A stretch of DNA of 64,000 bases from Ruminococcaceae bacterium BL-4 (GTDB lineage: Bacteria > Bacillota > Clostridia > Oscillospirales > Acutalibacteraceae). This document shows, piece by piece, positions 59,751 to 64,000 of the stretch (its first letter is position 1; the number at the start of each line of letters is the position of its first letter). The notes beneath the pieces are model-generated. The model did not search any database. It was not told where the DNA came from and worked only from the letters and a program-made list of their open reading frames with translations. Where the stretch lies: positions 496,001 to 560,000 of the forward strand of contig LR778134.1 in the NCBI GenBank assembly GCA_902809935.1, written 5' to 3'. The position numbers and the translations under genes are program-made.

Positions 59751-60620
59751 TCAAATACAATAGGGTTCATTGTCATTTTTTTGCGCTTTTTTCTCTCTGC
59801 GCATTAGCTGAGGTGCAAGCGGTAATTTTTCCTGCAGATTTTTTTGCAGAGAATCTTCTACCTGTTCCAATTCCTCTGGGGAAAGCGCCAAAGCCATTCG
59901 TCGTACCGTATCGCCCTCGATTTCCGGATGCAGTAAAGAAATTGCTTTTACTGTTTCTTTCATCAACTTTTGGCGATACCGTTTTCCCCACGCTGCATCG
60001 TCTTCCATTCCCGAATTTTTAAATCCTTTTGTTACCCCTGCTTCTCTCTGTGCAGGGACCGCTACAAAGCTCCATTCATAGGCGTCCTGCGGATTGGAAA
60101 GCACTGCACAACAGACTTTTCCATTATAAAGTTGTCCTTTTTGATGTCCGCAGGATTTTTCCCGCAAGTCTGTCCCGCAAATTGAACAAGTCATACTTCC
60201 AACGGAACAGCCGACGCTGACTTCCTTTTTCATTCCGCTGTCAATTTCCAGCATTAAATCGCGATTTTTATCGCATCGCGGCAGATAAGCCATAGCGACC
60301 AGTCTGCAATATGGTTCTCCGGCCATTGTTTTCCGGCTCTGATCTGTTTCCAATGCCGTATCATAAATACGGGCAACCTGTGTAGAAGCGTCCATACTAT
60401 GATTAAAAATTCCGGTTTTTCCTAAAAACAATTTTCCGAGATCAGAAAGAGCCTGTGTGGTAAAGCGCTCATAATCCCTGTCGATTTCGTTATCACACAA
60501 TGCCACCCGAAAAGTATAAACTTCCTCTGCAGAAAATGGTCTTCGGGTGTATTGATTAATTTTATTCAGCGCGTCTGTGTCCGGCAGAGCACCGCTTTTT
60601 AAAACGGTTCCATTACGCAT
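59751..60620 (-). CDS. Prohead protease-like protein with zinc-finger insertion
   Basis: This 289-residue protein has the pattern of a phage prohead protease. It shows DNEIDRDYERFTTQAL, GKTGIFNHSMDAS (His near residue 75), EVSVGCSVG (Ser near residue 134) and EWSFVAVPAQREAGV. A cysteine cluster, CSICG...CGH...CC, forms a probable zinc site near residues 142-172. A charged C-terminal helix may act as scaffold. The ATG at 60620 is chosen for spacing from AAGGAGA. Confidence 0.75.
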   Translation of the reverse strand: MRNGTVLKSGALPDTDALNKINQYTRRPFSAEEVYTFRVALCDNEIDRDYERFTTQALSDLGKLFLGKTGIFNHSMDASTQVARIYDTALETDQSRKTMAGEPYCRLVAMAYLPRCDKNRDLMLEIDSGMKKEVSVGCSVGSMTCSICGTDLREKSCGHQKGQLYNGKVCCAVLSNPQDAYEWSFVAVPAQREAGVTKGFKNSGMEDDAAWGKRYRQKLMKETVKAISLLHPEIEGDTVRRMALALSPEELEQVEDSLQKNLQEKLPLAPQLMRREKKAQKNDNEPYCI

Positions 60621-61758
60621 TTGCATTCTCCTTTTTCAGTTTCCGAATTTGTTCCTCCAAAAGACTTGTCTGTGCGCGTACATGCGCTGCATTTGCAAGT
60701 TCTGTTGTATCCTGAAGCGAAATATCATCCCAGTCGATCGAGACAGTTGCGAAGCTACCGGAAAGTCTCAGCCAAAGTGTGCTGATTTTTCGAATGATTG
60801 GCTCTAAAAGTCTTCGGTAGGATTCCAGCTCACTCGTAAGAAGATCGGCCTGCTGGCTGCTCATTCGTTCTGTGCTGGACCAAGAAAGCCCGAGTAAAAA
60901 CGGAGGAATTCCCAGCTTTGCAACGATCTGTTCCAGCATTTGTCTCACCGGAATTTCGCTGTCGAGAATCTGGTTATCTGCACCGATCGCCTGAATATGG
61001 ACATTTCCAACCGCCACAAAATCACTTGGGTCTCTAGAAGTCATCGCCCGTTTCCATTGAGTTGCCATCTGTTCCGCACGTTCTTTTGCAAATGGTTCCC
61101 CATCTTGTCCCGGTTCACAAGTTACGGCGAAGCGAACATTTCCTACTCGTTCCCAGTTGACCCCCAACGTGTGAAAAATCCGCAATAAAATTCCCGTTAC
61201 AAACGGCAGACTTCTTAAAAGACTTACTCCTTTTGCCGAACCTGGGGGCGGATTTAGTGCTGTTACCATTACCAGTTCCGGATAGGGAACCGGTTCGCTG
61301 CCAGAAAGAGTCCGTCTTCTCACTTCCAGAGAGAGCGGTGTTTTGGCAACTAGTTCCACATCCCGTAAAGATGCATTATAAAGAGCCCCAATTTGTCCAT
61401 TCTGCAAAACAATCTCTCCCACCGCATTGCCGTAAGTAAGCAATTGGTCAAGATATTCCAATAAAAAGCGTTCCAGCCCGCAACTTGTAGCGTTCACCTG
61501 TACCGTCTGCAAAAAGTTCTGCAAAGCTGCTTCTTTGTCAGCATCACTGCAATGTACCTGGAACGAGCCCATCAGCCGTAGGATCTTATCGATCGCAGCA
61601 TCAATAATAGGGACCATTTGGCGCAGTTGGTCATAAAGCTGCAGCTCACCGAAGTTTTGTGGAATATAGTCTCGCAGAGATGGAAAAGAATAAAAGCTAT
61701 TTCTCGTCTGAACTGCAACTGCCGAAGGTTCCTGTTTCTTTTTGAATAAGGATTTCAT
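60613..61758 (-). CDS. Phage portal protein
   Basis: This 381-residue protein resembles phage portals. It shows MVPIIDAAIDKILRLMGSFQVHC, LEYLDQLLTYGNAVGEIVLQNGQIGALYNASLRDVEL, ILRIFHTLGVNWERVGNVRFAVTCEPGQD and KLGIPPFLLGLSWSSTERMSSQQADLLTSELESYRRLLEPI. It forms the DNA-entry ring of the head. The ATG at 61758 (AAAGGAGG upstream) overlaps the terL stop in an ATGA. Confidence 0.88.
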   Translation of the reverse strand: MKSLFKKKQEPSAVAVQTRNSFYSFPSLRDYIPQNFGELQLYDQLRQMVPIIDAAIDKILRLMGSFQVHCSDADKEAALQNFLQTVQVNATSCGLERFLLEYLDQLLTYGNAVGEIVLQNGQIGALYNASLRDVELVAKTPLSLEVRRRTLSGSEPVPYPELVMVTALNPPPGSAKGVSLLRSLPFVTGILLRIFHTLGVNWERVGNVRFAVTCEPGQDGEPFAKERAEQMATQWKRAMTSRDPSDFVAVGNVHIQAIGADNQILDSEIPVRQMLEQIVAKLGIPPFLLGLSWSSTERMSSQQADLLTSELESYRRLLEPIIRKISTLWLRLSGSFATVSIDWDDISLQDTTELANAAHVRAQTSLLEEQIRKLKKENANA

Positions 61759-63002
61759 GAATCCTCCTTTCCGCGGGGCAGAGCCAACGCCCATGCATTT
61801 TCCTCTCTGCCCAATAGATTCATAACAAAATACCGGATATCGTCCATCGCGTGATCCTCCTCTTTTACCGGTGCCTCGCGGTTTTCCTGCCAGCGATATT
61901 GAGAAAATTCCCGAATGGTGTTGCCGCAGGTGCTGCAAATTCGAATTTTGCCCTCTTTTAAAGCAAGGGCTGTTTTTCGAATTCCTTCGAGCACATCATT
62001 TTTAGCAGGAATCACACGAAATTTTCCGTGGCGGCGAATCACTTCTATAAAACTGGCAGCACTAGGATCTACCGTAATCCAATGAATCTTTTTTCCCTCA
62101 CAAAGTGTTTCTAATGCTTTATAATGTTCCTCATCGGTGCGGGAATCATTTTGGCGGCCATCATAGTAATATTCGTCCACCCGGTACCAAACATTTTCCT
62201 TTCTTCCCCAAAGGCCAAAAGAACTTGGATTTCTGGTTCCGTAATCGCAGCTAACCGCATATTCAAAACAAACTCCCGGTGGAGAAAAGATCATTTGCGG
62301 CAAAGTCATAAATGGATAAATTAATCCCTGTGCGCATACCCAGCGCCCCTTAATAAAGCGCTCATAAAAAACGCCTTCATAGAGCCGTTCATAGCGTAAT
62401 CGCACCTTTTTTGAAAGCCCGGGATTATCCTCCATCGTAAAATGTAAATAAAGAGCATTTCTTTCTTTGCATTTTTTGATCCATTTCTGGTAAAACCAAT
62501 GAGTAGGATCTTCTGGATTGCAGTTGAACCAAAAACGAGAATTATCCACACTGCAGCGCGCCAGTGCTTGTTCCACAAAGGAACGCGGCATTAGTGCAAC
62601 TTCGTCAAAAAAGACTCCGCAGAGTGTTAATCCCTGAATCAACATGGCACTGCTTTCATCTTTGCCTCCAAAGAGAAAAAAGTGGTTTTCTTTGTCTCCT
62701 TTTTTTACGAGAAACCTATTTTCGCTCCGGCAAAGTGAAACCGAAAAGCCGGCGGTGCTGAGCGTAGGAAGAAGGTTTCCCATTAGATTTCTCCAGAGAG
62801 AACGAATTGTTTTCCCACAGAACGCAAAACTTCCATGGTTAAATGTACTCATTGCCCAAAAAATGAAACCCAGTCCCATTGACAGCGTTTTGCCGCTGCG
62901 CACTGCACCGTCACAGATAATCGCATCAAAATTTTCGGTTTTGCTTTCTTTGCACCACCACGTCATCGCCGTCAGTTGTTTTTTGCTAAACCGCAGAATC
63001 AT
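61755..63002 (-). CDS. Terminase large subunit (PBSX XtmB-like)
   Basis: This protein of about 415 residues packages DNA. The ATPase domain has Walker A DGAVRSGKT near residue 30 and Walker B GVFFDEVAL. The RNase H-like nuclease domain has SCDYGTRNPSSFGLWG and WITVDPSAASFIEVIRRHG with acidic metal ligands, and MDDIRYFVMNLL at the end. All catalytic residues seem present, so the gene is not decayed. The ATG at 63002 has a poor ribosome-binding site and overlaps terS by 17 bases. The frame extends upstream to a GTG at 63098. Confidence 0.92.
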   Translation of the reverse strand: MILRFSKKQLTAMTWWCKESKTENFDAIICDGAVRSGKTLSMGLGFIFWAMSTFNHGSFAFCGKTIRSLWRNLMGNLLPTLSTAGFSVSLCRSENRFLVKKGDKENHFFLFGGKDESSAMLIQGLTLCGVFFDEVALMPRSFVEQALARCSVDNSRFWFNCNPEDPTHWFYQKWIKKCKERNALYLHFTMEDNPGLSKKVRLRYERLYEGVFYERFIKGRWVCAQGLIYPFMTLPQMIFSPPGVCFEYAVSCDYGTRNPSSFGLWGRKENVWYRVDEYYYDGRQNDSRTDEEHYKALETLCEGKKIHWITVDPSAASFIEVIRRHGKFRVIPAKNDVLEGIRKTALALKEGKIRICSTCGNTIREFSQYRWQENREAPVKEEDHAMDDIRYFVMNLLGREENAWALALPRGKEDS

Positions 63003-63291
63003 GATCGTGATTGAGCGCTTTAGCACAGGCTGATAAAGCTTCCTGTATCGGTTCTCCTTGTGAATGGTTTTGATAAGCTTCAAGGCATTCCATTGCACGC
63101 AGTCGGTCGTAGAATTTAATTTCTAAAATGCCATCTTTTCCTCTGCGAATCTCCTGCACACAATAGAGATCCAAGTTACCAAAATTCGGCAGCGATTCAT
63201 CCTCTCGTAAAAAGAGCAGCCGCACTGCACTTCCGATTCCGCCGAAGGCCAGTTTCCGGTAGCCGTCTTCCACGGTCTTTGGATAATTCAT
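62986..63291 (-). CDS. Terminase small subunit-like protein, N-terminally short
   Basis: This 101-residue protein has VQEIRRGKDGILEIKFYDRLRAMECLEAY. That matches the C-terminal oligomerisation part of PBSX/Xre-type small terminases (pattern dG-ei-kfyDklkALelL). The usual N-terminal helix-turn-helix DNA-binding part (about 60 residues) is missing or replaced by MNYPKTVEDGYRKLAFGGIGSAVRLLF. It is first in the cluster, with AAAGGAGG before the ATG. Confidence 0.65.
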   Translation of the reverse strand: MNYPKTVEDGYRKLAFGGIGSAVRLLFLREDESLPNFGNLDLYCVQEIRRGKDGILEIKFYDRLRAMECLEAYQNHSQGEPIQEALSACAKALNHDHDSAV

Positions 63292-63324
63292 TTCATTCCT
63301 CCTTTCATCCCACCGGAAAACAAA

Positions 63325-63352
63325 TAAAAAAATTCGCCTTAATCAGCGAATT
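63325..63352 (-). terminator. Intrinsic terminator just upstream of the phage-derived cluster
   Basis: The perfect arms at 63331-63337 and 63346-63352 (AATTCGC/GCGAATT) are followed on the minus strand by seven T. It lies 34-61 bases before the terS start, so it would shield the cluster from upstream transcription or act as an attenuator. No convincing promoter for the cluster was found on either side. Confidence 0.7.
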
Positions 63353-63408
63353 CTTTCAAAATATTAATATTCTTTTATCAAAATGTTTGACCTGGTTTTA
63401 AAAACGAA

Positions 63409-63437
63409 TTGATTTTGTTTTCAAAGCGTGATACAAT
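63409..63437 (+). promoter_or_regulatory. Sigma-A-type promoter for the second degV gene
   Basis: TTGATT (63409-63414), a 17 bp spacer and TACAAT (63432-63437), 36 bases before the GTG start. Confidence 0.65.
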
Positions 63438-63472
63438 CATTTTAATAAAATGTAAAGGGGAGGTTTCCTTCT

Positions 63473-64000
63473 GTGCCCAATTACGTAATCGTGACTGATT
63501 CTTCCTGTGATCTTAACCAAGAGATAGCCGAACAGTTGGAGTTAAAGATTTTGCCGCTTTCGTTTCACCTTGATGGGAAAGAGCATAAAAATGAGCTAGA
63601 CTGGCCAGAAATCACACCGGAAAAATTCTACAAAAAGCTGCGTGAAGGTTCGACCTGTACGACTAGTGCCGTGAATATGGAATCCTTTAAAAATTTGATG
63701 GAAACCTATTTAAAAGAGGGGCAGGATGTTTTATGTCCCTGCTTTTCTTCAGGACTAAGCGGTACCTACCAAGCAGCCAAAATGGCTGGAGAAGAGCTGA
63801 CTGCTCTCTATCCAGAGCGAAAAATTTATGTAATTGATACTCTCTGTGCATCGCTTGGGCAAGGTCTTTTAGTTTGGTATGCTGCTAACCAGCGTTTAAA
63901 TGGGAAGTCAATTGACGAAGTACGGGAGTGGATTGAAAAGAACAAGCTTTATCTTTGCCATTGGTTTACGGTTGATGATTTAAATTTTCTTAAGCGTGGT
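63473..64000 (+). CDS. DegV family protein, N-terminal part (truncated by window edge)
   Basis: The first 176 residues are visible. The frame opens with GTG after GGGGAGG and reads PNYVIVTDSSCDLNQEIAE, then STCTTSAVNMESFKNL, CFSSGLSGTYQAAKMA and VIDTLCASLGQGLLV, all typical of DegV fatty-acid-binding proteins. The gene continues past 64000. It is a diverged paralogue of the DegV at 1457-2299. Confidence 0.88.
   Translation, partial: MPNYVIVTDSSCDLNQEIAEQLELKILPLSFHLDGKEHKNELDWPEITPEKFYKKLREGSTCTTSAVNMESFKNLMETYLKEGQDVLCPCFSSGLSGTYQAAKMAGEELTALYPERKIYVIDTLCASLGQGLLVWYAANQRLNGKSIDEVREWIEKNKLYLCHWFTVDDLNFLKRG

Noticed and set aside
1-64000. CRISPR arrays, tRNA or rRNA genes, insertion sequences.
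   Set aside because: No regularly spaced repeats, cloverleaf motifs, rRNA-like blocks or transposase signatures were noticed in a visual scan. A dedicated search (for example tRNAscan or Infernal) was not possible.

Overview
The window looks like chromosomal DNA of an endospore-forming, Gram-positive anaerobe of the class Clostridia, most likely near the Oscillospiraceae/Ruminococcaceae. The signs are spoVAC and spoVAD, strong AGGAGG ribosome-binding sites with frequent TTG and GTG starts, a tryptophan T-box, a ThiI without a rhodanese domain paired with its own cysteine desulfurase, a clostridial arginine operon, and many intrinsic terminators. No rRNA, tRNA, CRISPR array, transposase or integrase was seen. 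The family placement is inference.

Layout. 1-28 kb is mostly housekeeping: polA (5' end only), dusB, a DegV protein, a calcium-loop membrane protein, a ComEC-like lipoprotein, a phosphohexomutase, spoVAC-spoVAD, nadE, glycosyltransferases, a VanW protein, iscS-thiI-cinA and a serine hydrolase. Then come a tryptophan-type ABC transporter (trpXYZ) behind a T-box, an LCP protein, metG and tatD. 27.7-41.7 kb is one catabolic region. A branched-chain-type ABC transporter (livKHMGF) leads into a DpaA-like dehydrogenase, a multi-subunit FAD/Fe-S amine dehydrogenase (HcnABC or archaeal proline dehydrogenase type) and a cytidylate-kinase-like protein. A PucR regulator sits upstream, and a 2-hydroxyacid dehydrogenase and an aminotransferase are read the other way. 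43.2-51.3 kb is a complete argGHCJBDF operon read leftward. After a flavin reductase gene and hflX, 53.5-63.3 kb is a compact phage-derived cluster read leftward. A second DegV gene begins at the right edge.

The phage-derived cluster is the most unusual block. It has terminase, portal, protease, capsid, connectors, baseplate hub, baseplate wedge proteins and a short fibre-like protein, nearly all joined by 1-4 base stop/start overlaps. It has no recognisable tail tube, sheath, tape measure, lysis, integrase or repressor gene. All reading frames are intact, and a 33-codon ORF sits exactly where the tail-core genes would be.

Regulation stands out in three places. First, the trpXYZ leader carries a T-box with a UGG specifier, followed by a 26-codon ORF with tandem Trp codons. 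Second, the PucR locus has two pairs of TGGAC-N5-GTCCA palindromes, both pairs spaced 31 bp centre to centre and both in the same order relative to the gene they precede. Two promoters of this locus (livK and pucR) have a terminator-like hairpin starting at the predicted transcription start. Third, the spoVAC ribosome-binding site lies in the 3' arm of a long hairpin, and a possible forespore promoter would start transcription after the 5' arm.
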